A stretch of DNA of 64,000 bases from an uncultured Alloprevotella sp. (GCA_944320745.1 CALUIN010000004.1:1-64000), one strand, 5' to 3'; counted from the stretch's first letter, positions 32,976 through 42,066 are shown. Notes: generated by a model not told the origin, from the letters alone. Program-made: numbers and translations.

Positions 32976-34399
32976 TTGCGGGCGTGGATGTCGAGCTTCA
33001 CGGGGCGGATCATGTTCTTCGGGTCGAGAATGGTGTCCAGGTCCTCTTGGGTCAGGATGCCTTCCTCAAGCACCAGGTCGTAGACGCTGCGCCCCGTCTC
33101 CAGAGCTTTTCGGGCGATATTCGTGGAATGGTCGTAGCCGATGTAGGGATTGAGCGCGGTGACGATGCCGATGCTCCGGCGCACCTCGGCCTGGCAATGC
33201 TCGGGATTGGCCGTGATGCCCGCCACACAGAGCGTGCGCAGCGTGTCCAGCGCGTTGCGCATCAGGTCCACCGATTCGAAGCAGCACTGCGCCATGACCG
33301 GCTCCATGGCGTTCAGCTCCATCTGCGAAGCCTCGCCGGCCATGGTCACGCACAGCTCGTTGCCGATGATTTTGAAGGCTACCTGGCTCACTACCTCTGG
33401 AATGACGGGATTCACCTTGCCCGGCATGATGGACGACCCAGGCTGGCGCGCCGGCAGGTTGATTTCGCCCAGACCGCAGCGCGGGCCGCTGGCCAGCAGA
33501 CGCAGGTCGTTGCAGATTTTGCTCAGCTTGACGGCCACGCGCTTCAGGGCCGACATGTAGCCCACCATGCACGACGTGTCCGACGTGGCACCCACCCAGT
33601 CGTCCGCCAGGCGCACCGGCCAGCCCGTAATGCGGCCCAGGGCCCCGACGGCCTTTTCGGCATAGCCCGGCTCGGAACAGATGCCCGTGCCGATGGCCGT
33701 CGCGCCCAGGTTCACCGTCAGGAAGTCGGCCGCCGCTTCGTCCAGGTGCTTCAGCTCGCCCTCCAGCGTACTGGCAAAGCCGCCGAATGTCTGCCCCAAC
33801 GTCATGGGGACGGCATCCTCCAGCTGCGTGCGCCCCATCTTGACGATGTGGGCGAAGTCCGCCTCGCGGCGGCGCAGCTCGTCGATGAGCGCCTGCAGGT
33901 GGGGCAGGATCTCCAGGTGGCTGGCGTAGAGGCCCATGTGGATGGCCGTGGGGTAGGCGTCGTTCGTAGACTGCGAACGGTTCACCTGGTCGTGGGGCGA
34001 GCAGTATCCGTATTCGCCCGGACGGTGGCCCATGTGGAGCAGCGCCACGTTGGCGATGACTTCGTTGGCGTTCATGTTCGTGCTGGTCCCCGCGCCGCCC
34101 TGTATCATGTCCACGGGGAACTGGTCGTGATAGCGGCCGGCGCGGATGGCCTCGCAGGCGGCCCGTATGCCGGCGTACTGTTCGTCCGTGAGCAGGCCCA
34201 GTTCGTGGTTCGCGGTAGCCGCGGCCTGTTTTGTCCAGGACAGGCCGCAGAGAAAGGTCGGATAGTCCGAGAGGCGGAAGCGGCTGATGGAGAAGTTCTC
34301 GACGCCGCGCAGTGTCTGGATGCCGTAGAGCGCGTCGGCCGGCAGCTCGCGCTGGCCCAGCAGGTCGTGCTCCGTGCGTGTTTGCTTTTCCTTTTCCAT
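32972..34399 (-). CDS. aspA: Aspartate ammonia-lyase
   Basis: 475 aa. It deaminates L-aspartate to fumarate and ammonia, feeding the fumarate reductase pathway. The fumarase/aspartase signature GSSIMPGKVNPVIPE lies near residues 317-331. MGRTQLEDAVPMTLGQTFGG and GTSTNMNANEVIANVALLHM are the other conserved blocks. The start MEKEKQTRTEHDLLGQREL fits the family and lies 54 nt below a -7 box. The upstream 43 codons of open frame are not protein-like. First gene of aspA-GNAT. Confidence 0.95.
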   Translation of the reverse strand: MEKEKQTRTEHDLLGQRELPADALYGIQTLRGVENFSISRFRLSDYPTFLCGLSWTKQAAATANHELGLLTDEQYAGIRAACEAIRAGRYHDQFPVDMIQGGAGTSTNMNANEVIANVALLHMGHRPGEYGYCSPHDQVNRSQSTNDAYPTAIHMGLYASHLEILPHLQALIDELRRREADFAHIVKMGRTQLEDAVPMTLGQTFGGFASTLEGELKHLDEAAADFLTVNLGATAIGTGICSEPGYAEKAVGALGRITGWPVRLADDWVGATSDTSCMVGYMSALKRVAVKLSKICNDLRLLASGPRCGLGEINLPARQPGSSIMPGKVNPVIPEVVSQVAFKIIGNELCVTMAGEASQMELNAMEPVMAQCCFESVDLMRNALDTLRTLCVAGITANPEHCQAEVRRSIGIVTALNPYIGYDHSTNIARKALETGRSVYDLVLEEGILTQEDLDTILDPKNMIRPVKLDIHARK

Positions 34400-34452
34400 T
34401 ATTTTAAGGTATAGGTAAAATGGTTCCGACAAAGGTGTATTATATCGGGAGG

Positions 34453-34460
34453 CAAATATA
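34453..34460 (-). promoter_or_regulatory. -7 box of aspA
   Basis: TATATTTG on the minus strand, 54 nt upstream of the ATG. Confidence 0.65.
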
Positions 34461-34524
34461 GCGTTTCCTTTTCTGAACGGCAACCCCTTTCCGGGAAAAA
34501 GCACGGCCGGCGCACCGGGCATCC

Positions 34525-36300
34525 TCAACGCCCGGCCGGGGTCAGATACTTAATGAAGTATGCCGCTCCGGAGCGGGCCAGGTAGAACGGGCGGTTGTCC
34601 CCGGCGTCGGCCGTAAGGCCGTAGGCCAGCACCCGCTCGTCCGGCCGCTGCGGGCACAGGCGGTACCGCTCCACCACCTTGCCGCTCTCGCGCGAGAGGC
34701 GGACAAACTCGTAGTGGTCCGCCGTGGCGTTTTCCTCGCCCGGCTGGCCGGTGCGTACCAGGCAGTTCACGTAGCGGTCGTCCAGCTTTACCTGGGCCAC
34801 CGTGCGGCTGAAGTATCCGGCGTACTGCTGCATATACTCGTCCTTATAGCGCAGCGTGGTGTCGGCCGGCGCGGGGTCGCCCAGACGGAATACCTCGTAA
34901 GTGCGCAGCGCCTGCTCCGGCCGGTCCGCCCGCGCCAGGGTGAGCCGCCCCGTCTGGTCCGCGCCGTAGATGAAGTCACCCCCGTGCGTGTCTGCCACGA
35001 GGTTAACAAACCAGTAGCCGGTGTACGTCCGGTGAAAAGCCTCGTCCAGCTGGCCGAATCGCTGCACCAGCCCGCCCGTGCGCAGGTCCACTTCGTCCAC
35101 ATAGGGATTGGGTTGCGCGTAGAAGGTGTCCAGATAGATGTCCCGCTGCGGGTCGCCCGGATACGGGTCGTCCAGGGGCCAGACCATCTTGTGGCAGGTC
35201 ATGACGATGCGCCCCGGGCTGAGCGGGAAGATGGCGTAATGCTGGTCCATATACTCCTCCATGTGCGAACGGTCCATGCCGGTAAGAGTGGTCCAACACT
35301 TCGCGCCATGCGGTTTATAGAGTAGTGTGATTGCATTGAACAGATTCACACGACGCCCGGCCGAATCCGCAAACACGAGCGGCAGGGAATAGCTCATAGC
35401 CAAGCCACCGTCCGGCATGAAGATGGCGTCGAGCGGCATATAGCGGAGTGAAGATTTCTCGAACTCGTAAAGCCGGGGAGAGAGACGGACAAACGTGTCC
35501 CGCCGCGCGCTGTCCACTTCCAGAAATTCAGCCAGCCGGAACCCTGGCCCGTCGCGCCGCAGCAGCAGGCCGCCGCCGCACATCTCGTCGAGCACCAGCA
35601 GGGAGTCGCCGCGCTGCGTCGGGTGGTTGCGTATCTGGGCCAAATAGCGGTCGCCCAGGTCCAGCCGGCAACTGTCGTAGCGCAGGCCGGCCGCCACCGC
35701 GGGCGTGTAGCTACTGGCCGCCGTCTGTGCGCGCATATCCTCTGCGGCAGCATCGTACACGTGGAAGGGCAGCGGCGTCCGGACTGCAAGAAAATCCCGG
35801 ACAAAGCCTGTGTCCAGATAAGATAGTTGGCCGCCGGTGATCATACGTCCGTGCGCCACGTCCACACGGGCAACGAATAGCCCCATCAGCACGCCCAGCG
35901 TGGTAGAAAAGACACGGTCGAACGTATGGCTGGTGTCGAACAACGTGAGCGTCTCGCCGAAATGCTGCTGCCGCAGATAGCGGGCCGCTGCCACAGGGTC
36001 GTCGAAACACGACACCAGCACCACGCGCTCGGCCGGACACACCGCGCGCATGGTCTGGAGGAAATGGGGGATAACGGCCTCACATCGCGGACAAGCCGCA
36101 GGGATAAGAAACAGTGCCGTCACGGTGTCGGCGCCGGCTGCCGCCGGCGCCAGGTAGTCGCGCAGCAGCGCCTCCGTCCCCGGCCGCTGGGCCAGGCGGA
36201 TATCGTCGTCCAGCATGGCCTGATAATAGGTGCTGGGCTGGGCGAAACCATCACACAACGCCAGCGCCATACCGAAGAGTAAAACAAAGACTCGCTTCAT
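34525..36300 (-). CDS. Secreted thioredoxin-fold / beta-propeller-like protein
   Basis: 591 aa. A signal peptide (MKRVFVLLFGMALALCDGFA) is followed by a thioredoxin-like domain with a CxxC motif in FLIPAACPRCEAVIPHFL (about residues 66-83) and VVLVSCFDDPVAAARYLRQQ. A long beta-rich C-terminal region resembles the 6-bladed propeller proteins of Bacteroidota (DGGLAMSYSLPLVFADSAGR, FIYGADQTGRLTLARADRP, YGLTADAGDNRPFYLARS). Fusion of a CxxC redox head to such a propeller is uncommon in my knowledge. The function is unknown. It lies 55 nt downstream of a small secreted gene, with a hairpin between that could attenuate read-through. Confidence 0.7.
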   Translation of the reverse strand: MKRVFVLLFGMALALCDGFAQPSTYYQAMLDDDIRLAQRPGTEALLRDYLAPAAAGADTVTALFLIPAACPRCEAVIPHFLQTMRAVCPAERVVLVSCFDDPVAAARYLRQQHFGETLTLFDTSHTFDRVFSTTLGVLMGLFVARVDVAHGRMITGGQLSYLDTGFVRDFLAVRTPLPFHVYDAAAEDMRAQTAASSYTPAVAAGLRYDSCRLDLGDRYLAQIRNHPTQRGDSLLVLDEMCGGGLLLRRDGPGFRLAEFLEVDSARRDTFVRLSPRLYEFEKSSLRYMPLDAIFMPDGGLAMSYSLPLVFADSAGRRVNLFNAITLLYKPHGAKCWTTLTGMDRSHMEEYMDQHYAIFPLSPGRIVMTCHKMVWPLDDPYPGDPQRDIYLDTFYAQPNPYVDEVDLRTGGLVQRFGQLDEAFHRTYTGYWFVNLVADTHGGDFIYGADQTGRLTLARADRPEQALRTYEVFRLGDPAPADTTLRYKDEYMQQYAGYFSRTVAQVKLDDRYVNCLVRTGQPGEENATADHYEFVRLSRESGKVVERYRLCPQRPDERVLAYGLTADAGDNRPFYLARSGAAYFIKYLTPAGR

Positions 36301-36315
36301 GGATTCACGTAATTG

Positions 36316-36346
36316 AAAAGACGGGAGCCACAGTCTGTAGCTCCCG
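36316..36346 (-). terminator. Hairpin with T-tract between the small secreted gene and the thioredoxin/propeller gene
   Basis: CGGGAGC(C)ACA and TGT(A)GCTCCCG (36322-36332, 36336-36346) form a stem with one mismatch, followed on the minus strand by TCTTTTC. It starts 10 nt after the small gene's stop and lies just before the next ATG, so it may set the ratio of the two products. Confidence 0.6.
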
Positions 36347-36355
36347 CCGCCCTTA

Positions 36356-36737
36356 TTATTGCTGTTTCTCAGCCGTCGTCTCCTCAATCAAGCCTCGTAT
36401 GACCTTCAGCCCGGGAACCTCCCGTTCCAATTCCTTCATTTTCTCGAAGTCGCTTTGCGGCGTGTCCAAGGGGATGCGCAAAACCATCGTCGCAGTGGAG
36501 GCAGTTCCTGTCATTGACAGAGGCGCTACATTGTTCTGGGGAACCAGCTCCGCACATTTACGAATCGTGGCCCCGCGACAAGGGTTGACATAACTTTTAC
36601 GGGACTTTGTTCCCCAAAAGATGGAAACGGGACCGCCGTTTTGCCAATGGTCAGAACCTCCATCGGGAGCTTGAGCCAGACAGTCGGCAACCGACGTCAG
36701 CGCAACCGCGCTTAATAGAAAAACTTTTTTTTAACAT
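36356..36737 (-). pseudogene. Small secreted protein gene, out of frame at an A8 tract after the start codon
   Basis: No intact ORF exists, but one frame is open from just downstream of the A8 tract to TAA TAA at 36358-36353. It encodes a convincing signal peptide (VFLLSAVALTSVADCLAQ) and a mature part of about 100 aa (for example SIFWGTKSRKSYVNPCRGAT, VLRIPLDTPQSDFEKMKELE). The only suitable start, ATG at 36737, is followed by TT and eight A (plus-strand T8 at 36725-36732). With seven A the reading becomes M-L-K-K then VFLLSAVA, a perfect signal-peptide start. The span is 382 nt, one more than a codon multiple. A -7 box lies 51 nt upstream. Slippage, phase variation, mutation or sequencing error are all possible. 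The family is not recognised. Confidence 0.7.
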
Positions 36738-36787
36738 GACTATAGTTTTAAGTTAGTATATTCTTGGTCCTTCTATCAGAACCGTCA

Positions 36788-36795
36788 CAAATATA
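36788..36795 (-). promoter_or_regulatory. -7 box of the small secreted gene
   Basis: TATATTTG on the minus strand, 51 nt upstream of the ATG at 36737. It supports expression despite the frame problem. Confidence 0.6.
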
Positions 36796-37018
36796 GCCAA
36801 TGAATGCAGAAAGCGTATCACGAAGAAGCGGAAAAGTAATGGTGCGTTCAGATAGTTTATCCGTCGTTCAACGTGTGCAAACATAGACGCCGGTATGAAG
36901 GCGAGAAATTATACTTCATTTATCTATGGAGCGGAACGCGGCAAGGCAATCGGCGGTTGGCACGCCCTGCCCGGCCGCCGCGGGCACAGGGTCCGGGGAA
37001 AGCCTCTCCTGCCCCCGC

Positions 37019-37102
37019 CTGCACGAGCCTTAGCCGCGTTCGCACAGGCCCTATCCCAGAAATTTCTATCCTTAGCCCCGTAAGAATTTCCCTAAGGCCC
37101 GT
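37019..37102 (-). repeat. 21-bp tandem repeat array D (4 units)
   Basis: Read on the minus strand, the units are ACGGGCCTTAGGGAAAT + TCTT, ACGGGGCTAAGGATAGA + AATT, TCTGGGATAGGGCCTGT + GCGA, ACGCGGCTAAGGCTCGT + GCAG, all in 21-nt register. It is one of the more diverged arrays and lies in the 523-bp gap between the small secreted gene and the 63-bp-repeat gene. Nothing else in 36800-37160 looks coding. Confidence 0.85.
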
Positions 37103-37167
37103 GCGGACGCCCACTGGCCGCATGGGCGCACCCCGGGACGGCCTTGGGGCGCGGCGGCGGGGAGGGC

Positions 37168-37221
37168 AAAAACAAGCGTTCTCCCGGACGCGGGGACCTG
37201 ACGGTACGCTCCGGGAGAACG
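37168..37221 (-). terminator. Intrinsic terminator of the 63-bp-repeat gene
   Basis: CGTTCTCCCGGA / TCCGGGAGAACG (37177-37188, 37210-37221), a 12-bp perfect stem, followed on the minus strand by CTTGTTTTT. It begins 40 nt past the stop codon. Confidence 0.8.
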
Positions 37222-37260
37222 GAGAGAGGGCCACGGACTGCGGCGTGGCGGCGAAGGGGA

Positions 37261-38049
37261 TTACTGCTGCGCGACTTCGGCCGGCCCGGCCCGGAAGTCG
37301 CGCACGACGGTGAGGCCGGGCGTGCGGGCTTCCAACTTTAGGAAGCGGGCATAGAGCGCGTCGGACGTGGCGTCGGGGATGTGCATGATGGCCACGGGAT
37401 AGCGCAGGCCGGCGGCCGTGGGCTGCGTCCATGTGCCGGGATAGACCACGCGGGCCAGTTTCCTGAGCGTCCGTCCCTTGCACGGATTGGGCAGGCGGGG
37501 CACGACGCGCTCGCCGTAGTAGATGCAGATGAGCGTATCGCCGGGCTGGCTGGGCAGTTCGGTCGCGCTATCCGCCGCCACGGGACCCATGCGCTGCGAT
37601 GTCTGCCTGCGCTGACGCGACAGGGCGGCGCGCTGCTGCGACAGGGCGGCACGCAGCGAGTCGAAGGCCGGACGCTGGCGCTCGAAGGCGGCGCGCTGCT
37701 GCGACAGGGCGGCACGCAGCGAGTCGAAGGCCGGACGCTGGCGCTCGAAGGCGGCGCGCTGCCGCGACAGGGCGGACCGCAGCGAGTCGAAGGCCGGACG
37801 CTGGCGCTCGAAGGCGGCGCGCTGCCGCGACAGGGCGGCACGCAGCGAGTCGAAGGCCGGACGCTGGCGCTCGAAGGCGGCGCGCTGCCGCGACAGGGCG
37901 GACCGCAGCGAGTCGGGGGACACGCTGTCGGCCGCTGGGAGGACAGCACATGGAGCGGTGGCGGCGGACGTCCGCGCCAATGCCCGAAACGGGAGGGTCA
38001 GGAGGACCGCCATGCCGGTAAGGGCAAGTGTGACGAGAATACGTTTCAT
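37261..38049 (-). CDS. Secreted coiled-coil protein with 21-residue tandem repeats, function unknown
   Basis: 262 aa. A signal peptide (RILVTLALTGMAVLLTLPFR) is followed by four 21-aa units (DSLRSALSRQ + RAAFERQRPAF) plus a partial fifth (residues 46-149). Each unit is three heptads with Leu/Ala/Phe at regular spacing and many Arg/Gln/Glu, predicting a charged helix or coiled coil. A non-repeated C-terminus follows (GDTLICIYYGERVVPRLPNP, YPVAIMHIPDATSDALYARF). Units differ at only two positions (S/A and R/Q), so the array is recent. No family is recognised. It has its own -7 box and terminator. Confidence 0.75.
   Translation of the reverse strand: MKRILVTLALTGMAVLLTLPFRALARTSAATAPCAVLPAADSVSPDSLRSALSRQRAAFERQRPAFDSLRAALSRQRAAFERQRPAFDSLRSALSRQRAAFERQRPAFDSLRAALSQQRAAFERQRPAFDSLRAALSQQRAALSRQRRQTSQRMGPVAADSATELPSQPGDTLICIYYGERVVPRLPNPCKGRTLRKLARVVYPGTWTQPTAAGLRYPVAIMHIPDATSDALYARFLKLEARTPGLTVVRDFRAGPAEVAQQ
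37603..37914 (-). repeat. 63-bp tandem repeat (4 units plus a partial fifth) inside a CDS
   Basis: Near-identical 63-bp units run from 37914 down to 37663, with a partial unit to 37603. Units differ by a few substitutions (CTGCTGCGA versus CTGCCGCGA, GGCACGC versus GGACCGC) in a pattern that suggests duplication of blocks. Copy number could change by recombination or slippage without losing frame. Confidence 0.92.
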
Positions 38050-38101
38050 AAACTTGATATTTTAATGATGTAACTTCTCAGACCAATAGGTAATGTTTTG
38101 G

Positions 38102-38109
38102 CAAATATA
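38102..38109 (-). promoter_or_regulatory. -7 box of the 63-bp-repeat gene
   Basis: TATATTTG on the minus strand, 53 nt upstream of the ATG. Confidence 0.6.
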
Positions 38110-38210
38110 GACATTCCCTGCTTGACAGATGTTTTTCTTAACCTATTTAACACGCGTTCCGGTCTACGCCGCGCGCGCCGCGCAGAATCTCCGACCGGCT
38201 ACAGACGCGA

Positions 38211-38243
38211 AGTCCCCGCTGCGGACTTGCCGCAGCGGGGACT
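38211..38243 (-). terminator. Hairpin at the 3' end of the frd operon
   Basis: AGTCCCCGCTGCGG / CCGCAGCGGGGACT (38211-38224, 38230-38243), a 14-bp perfect stem with a 5-nt loop, 47 nt after the frdB stop. No T-tract follows, so it may be an mRNA-end stabiliser or a weak terminator. Confidence 0.65.
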
Positions 38244-38289
38244 CTCACACATATAGTGGCCTTTTCAGGCGATATTAGCCGATAGTCGG

Positions 38290-39048
38290 TCAGTCGTGCA
38301 TCTTGGCCTTGATGAACTCGCGGTTGAGGCGGGCAATGTTGGACACCGTCTCGTTCTTGGGGCAGACGGCCTCGCAGGCACGGGTGTTGGTGCAGTTGCC
38401 GAAGCCGAGCTCGTCCATCTTGGCCACCATGGCCTTGGCGCGGCGGGCGGCCTCGGGACGGCCTTGGGGCAGGAGTGCGAGCTGGCTCACCTTGGAACTG
38501 ACGAAGAGCATGGCGGAGCCGTTCTTGCAGGCAGCGACGCAGGCGCCGCAGCCGATGCACGTGGCGCAGTCCATGGCTTCGTCGGCGTCGTCCTTCGGGA
38601 TGAGGATGTTATTGGCGTCCTGCGGCGCGCCGGTGCGCACGCTGATGTAGCCGCCGGCAGCCTGGATCTTGTCGAAGGCGGAGCGGTCGACCATGCAGTC
38701 CTTAATCACGGGGAAGGCTGCCGAACGCCAGGGCTCTACGGTGATGACGTCGCCGTCATTGAAGCGGCGCATGTAGAGCTGGCAGGTCGTGGCGCCGCGC
38801 TCGGTCTTGCCATGGGGCGTACCGTTGATGTAGAGCGAGCACATGCCGCAGATGCCTTCGCGGCAGTCGTGGTCGAAGACGAACGGCTCCTTGCCTTCCT
38901 CGATGAGGAGCTCGTTGAGGATGTCCAGCATCTCGAGGAACGAGGTGTCGTCGGGGATGTTCTCCATGTGGCGCTCCTCGAAGTGACCGGCGTCCTTGGG
39001 CCCGTTCTGCTTCCAATACTTCAGAGTGAAACTAATATTCTTTGCCAT
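38290..39048 (-). CDS. frdB: Fumarate reductase / succinate dehydrogenase iron-sulfur subunit
   Basis: 252 aa. It passes electrons between the cytochrome b and flavoprotein subunits. The 2Fe-2S ligands are in [19 protein letters not shown] and the next Cys (about residues 61-88). The ferredoxin part has [18 protein letters not shown] near 150 and [15 protein letters not shown] for the 4Fe-4S and 3Fe-4S clusters. The type matches Bacteroidales quinol:fumarate reductase. Last gene of frdC-A-B, 31 nt after frdA. Confidence 0.95.
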   Translation of the reverse strand: MAKNISFTLKYWKQNGPKDAGHFEERHMENIPDDTSFLEMLDILNELLIEEGKEPFVFDHDCREGICGMCSLYINGTPHGKTERGATTCQLYMRRFNDGDVITVEPWRSAAFPVIKDCMVDRSAFDKIQAAGGYISVRTGAPQDANNILIPKDDADEAMDCATCIGCGACVAACKNGSAMLFVSSKVSQLALLPQGRPEAARRAKAMVAKMDELGFGNCTNTRACEAVCPKNETVSNIARLNREFIKAKMHD

Positions 39049-39079
39049 TTTGGTTTTGCTTTTGGAATTCTACTACGGG

Positions 39080-41020
39080 TTAGTTCTTATAGTTGCGGGT
39101 CTTGACCTCGATAGCCTCGTACTTGAGGGGCTCCGTGTATTTGACCGGTGCCTTGCCTTCTCCCTGGTATTCCCAGCAGCTGACGTAGAAGCAGTTCACG
39201 TCGTCGCGCTTGGCCTCACCGTCCTCCGTCTGATACTCTTCGCGGAAGTGTCCGCCGCAGCTCTCGTTGCGGTTGAGCGCGTCGTAGGCAATGAGCTGGC
39301 CCATGGTGATGAAGTCGTTCAGGCGCAGTGCCTTGTCGAGCTCCACGTTGACGCCTTCGAGCTTCGGTATGAAGAGGTTGGTCTCGAACTCCTTGCGGAT
39401 GTCCTTGAGCTTGGTCAGTGCGGTCTCCAGTCCTTCCTTCGTGCGGGCCATGCCGACGTATTCCCACATGATGTGGCCCAGCTCCTTGTGGATGCTGTCC
39501 ACGGAGCGCTTGCCGTTGATGCCCATGAGGTGATCGATACGGGCCTGGACGGCCTTCTCGGTCTCGACGAACTCGGGCAGGTCGGTGGAGAAGCGGGGTA
39601 CGGTGATCTGGTCGCTCAGGTAATTCTGGATGGTGTAGGGCAGTACGAAGTAGCCGTCGGCCAGGCCCTGCATCAGCGCGGACGCGCCGAGACGGTTTGC
39701 GCCGTGGTCGGAGAAGTTGCACTCACCGATGGCAAAGAGGCCGGGGATATTGGTGGAAAGTTCGTAGTCTACCCACAGGCCGCCCATCGTATAGTGAATG
39801 GCCGGGTAAATCATCATCGGGTTCTCGTAGGGTGAGACATCGGTGATTTCCTCGTACATGTCGAAGAGGTTTCCGTAGCGTGCTTCCACCACATCGCGGC
39901 CCAGGCGCTGGATGGCTTCGGAGAAGTCGAGGAACACGGCGAGGCCGGTGTTGTTGACGCCGAAGCCCTTGTCGCAGCGCTCCTTGGCGGCGCGGCTGGC
40001 CACGTCGCGGGGCACGAGGTTACCGAAGGCCGGGTAGCGGCGCTCCAGGTAGTAGTCGCGGTCCTCCTCGGGGATGTCACGGCCCTGGATCTCGCCGCGC
40101 TGGAGCTTCTTGGCGTCCTCGAGCTTCTTGGGCACCCAGATGCGGCCGTCGTTGCGGAGGGACTCGGACATAAGGGTCAGCTTGGACTGCTTGTCACCGT
40201 GTACGGGGATGCAGGTGGGGTGAATCTGCACGAAGGCGGGGTTGGCGAAGTAGGCGCCTTTGCGGTAGGCGGCAATGGCGGCGGAGCAGTTGCAGCCCAT
40301 GGCATTCGTGGAGAGGAAATAGGTGTTGCCGTAGCCGCCCGTAGCGAGAACGACGGCGTGAGCGGCGAAGCGCTCGAGCTGGCCGGTCACGAGGTTGCGG
40401 GCGATAATGCCGCGGGCGCGGCCGTCAATGATGACAACGTCCTGCATCTCGTAGCGGCAGTAGAGCTTCACGGTGCCGGCGTGTACCTGGCGCATCAGTG
40501 CGGAGTAGGCGCCGAGCAGGAGCTGCTGGCCCGTCTGGCCTTTGGCGTAGAAGGTACGGCTTACCTGCACGCCGCCGAACGAGCGGTTGGCCAACAGGCC
40601 GCCGTACTCGCGGGCAAAGGGCACGCCCTGGGCAACACACTGGTCGATGATGTTGGCACTGACCTCGGCCAGGCGGTAAACGTTGGCCTCGCGGGCGCGG
40701 TAGTCGCCGCCCTTGACAGTGTCGTAGAATAGGCGGTACACGGAGTCGCCGTCGTTCTGGTAGTTCTTGGCGGCGTTGATACCGCCCTGTGCGGCGATGG
40801 AGTGGGCGCGGCGGGGCGAATCCTGGATGCAGAAGTTAAACACACGGAAACCCATCTCGCCGAGAGAGGCGGCGGCGCTGGCGCCTGCCAGACCGGTGCC
40901 GACGACAATGATGTCGAGCTTGCGCTTGTTGGCGGGGTTCACCAGTTTCTGGTGTGCTTTATAATTGGTCCACTTCTGGGAGATAGGACCTTCGGGAATC
41001 TTGGAATCTATGTTTGCCAT
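39080..41020 (-). CDS. frdA: Fumarate reductase / succinate dehydrogenase flavoprotein subunit
   Basis: 646 aa. It holds covalent FAD and the dicarboxylate site. The Rossmann motif is [20 protein letters not shown]. The FAD-linking His lies in [20 protein letters not shown]. The catalytic region includes [20 protein letters not shown] and [20 protein letters not shown], and the C-terminus has [20 protein letters not shown]. In a fermenter this enzyme reduces fumarate to succinate as the terminal anaerobic electron sink. Middle gene of frdC-A-B. Confidence 0.96.
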   Translation of the reverse strand: MANIDSKIPEGPISQKWTNYKAHQKLVNPANKRKLDIIVVGTGLAGASAAASLGEMGFRVFNFCIQDSPRRAHSIAAQGGINAAKNYQNDGDSVYRLFYDTVKGGDYRAREANVYRLAEVSANIIDQCVAQGVPFAREYGGLLANRSFGGVQVSRTFYAKGQTGQQLLLGAYSALMRQVHAGTVKLYCRYEMQDVVIIDGRARGIIARNLVTGQLERFAAHAVVLATGGYGNTYFLSTNAMGCNCSAAIAAYRKGAYFANPAFVQIHPTCIPVHGDKQSKLTLMSESLRNDGRIWVPKKLEDAKKLQRGEIQGRDIPEEDRDYYLERRYPAFGNLVPRDVASRAAKERCDKGFGVNNTGLAVFLDFSEAIQRLGRDVVEARYGNLFDMYEEITDVSPYENPMMIYPAIHYTMGGLWVDYELSTNIPGLFAIGECNFSDHGANRLGASALMQGLADGYFVLPYTIQNYLSDQITVPRFSTDLPEFVETEKAVQARIDHLMGINGKRSVDSIHKELGHIMWEYVGMARTKEGLETALTKLKDIRKEFETNLFIPKLEGVNVELDKALRLNDFITMGQLIAYDALNRNESCGGHFREEYQTEDGEAKRDDVNCFYVSCWEYQGEGKAPVKYTEPLKYEAIEVKTRNYKN

Positions 41021-41057
41021 GACGGTTTTGTTTTAATCGTTAATAAGGCCCGCGGGC

Positions 41058-41777
41058 TTACAGGGAATAACAGCCGCTGCCGGCGACGCAGCCGCCGCAG
41101 AAGCAATAGTAGAGGGCTACCACTACGAAGATGAGCATCAGGACCGTGACGTAGACCGAGCCGATCTTCTTCCAGCGGTTGAACCAAATCTTGTTGTTCA
41201 GGCCGAGCGTCTGGAAGGCGCTCCAGAAGCCGTGCGTCAGGTGGAACCAGATAGCCACGAACCATACGATGTAGATGACCGTGAACACGGGCTGCGAGAA
41301 GGTGTAGGCCATGATGCCGGCGCCGTCCGTCGGTTCGTAGATCTTGCCGCCCAGCGTCACTTCGGCCGCGTGGCCCTGCACCAGTTCGGCAAACATCATG
41401 TTGTACCAGAAGTTGTAGAGGTGGAGCAGCAGACCCAGCACCACGATGACGCCCAGCACGAACATATTCTGCGAAGCCCACTCCACCTTTTCGGGCTTCG
41501 ACGTCACGGCGTAACGGTTGTTGCCGCGGGCCTTGCGGTTCTGCAGCGTCAGGATGATGGCGTAGATGAAGTGAACGGCCACGAGGGCTGCCAGCACCGC
41601 GGTGGCCAGCACGGCGTACCAGTTTGCGCCAAGCGCTCCGCAGACGGCGTTATAGGCTTCCGCGGAGAAGAGGGCCACCAAGTTCATGCACGCATGAAAG
41701 GTCAGGAACAGAATGAGTACAATGCCCGTCACGGACATTATCACTTTCCGCCCGATAGATGAATTAGTTAACCACAT
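41058..41777 (-). CDS. frdC: Fumarate reductase / succinate dehydrogenase cytochrome b subunit
   Basis: 239 aa with five hydrophobic helices, the single-subunit di-heme type (Wolinella/Bacillus-like). KVIMSVTGIVLILFLTFHAC, QNMFVLGVIVVLGLLLHLYN and YIVWFVAIWFHLTHGFWSAF show the His residues expected to ligate heme. It anchors FrdAB to the membrane and oxidises menaquinol. First gene of the operon, with a consensus promoter. Confidence 0.93.
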   Translation of the reverse strand: MWLTNSSIGRKVIMSVTGIVLILFLTFHACMNLVALFSAEAYNAVCGALGANWYAVLATAVLAALVAVHFIYAIILTLQNRKARGNNRYAVTSKPEKVEWASQNMFVLGVIVVLGLLLHLYNFWYNMMFAELVQGHAAEVTLGGKIYEPTDGAGIMAYTFSQPVFTVIYIVWFVAIWFHLTHGFWSAFQTLGLNNKIWFNRWKKIGSVYVTVLMLIFVVVALYYCFCGGCVAGSGCYSL

Positions 41778-41862
41778 AAACGTTTGAATTAAGTTGATAT
41801 TTAATAAATTGTTTTCCCAGTGCTGGCAGGTGGCCCCTGCGGTTGGTGTCCATTTTACCCTG

Positions 41863-41893
41863 CAAAATTAAGGCATTTCCCGTGTACTGCAAA
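41863..41893 (-). promoter_or_regulatory. frdCAB operon promoter
   Basis: TTTG (41893-41890), 19 nt, TAATTTTG (41870-41863) on the minus strand. The leader to the frdC ATG is about 80 nt. Confidence 0.78.
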
Positions 41894-41961
41894 ATAAAGT
41901 TTGAAAAAAGTCAAAACGCCCGCGCTCACGCGTTGCGCGCCCCGTGTCGGGCCTCTTTCCG

Positions 41962-42066
41962 ACGAGGCCAGGGCGAGAAAAAACGGGACTTAGGCGCGTT
42001 CCGACGGGGATAGGGCGAGAAAAAACGGGGCTTAGGCGCGTTCCGACGGCCCCAGGGCGCACGGCG
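41962..42066 (+). repeat. 21-bp tandem repeat array E (5 units)
   Basis: Units start at 41962, 41983, 42004, 42025 and 42046, alternating two subtypes: ACGGGGATAGGGCGAGA + AAAA and ACGGGGCTTAGGCGCGT + TCCG. It begins 28 nt past the pdxB stop. T-rich linkers lie on the pdxB strand, as expected at an operon 3' end. Confidence 0.92.

Noticed and set aside
36873..37313. A 146-codon plus-strand ORF
   Set aside because: It runs over repeat array D and the terminator of the opposite-strand gene, is Arg/Pro-rich, and has no -7 box.
37603..37914. Possible CRISPR or intergenic satellite
   Set aside because: The 63-bp units are fully coding, contiguous and in frame in a protein with a signal peptide.
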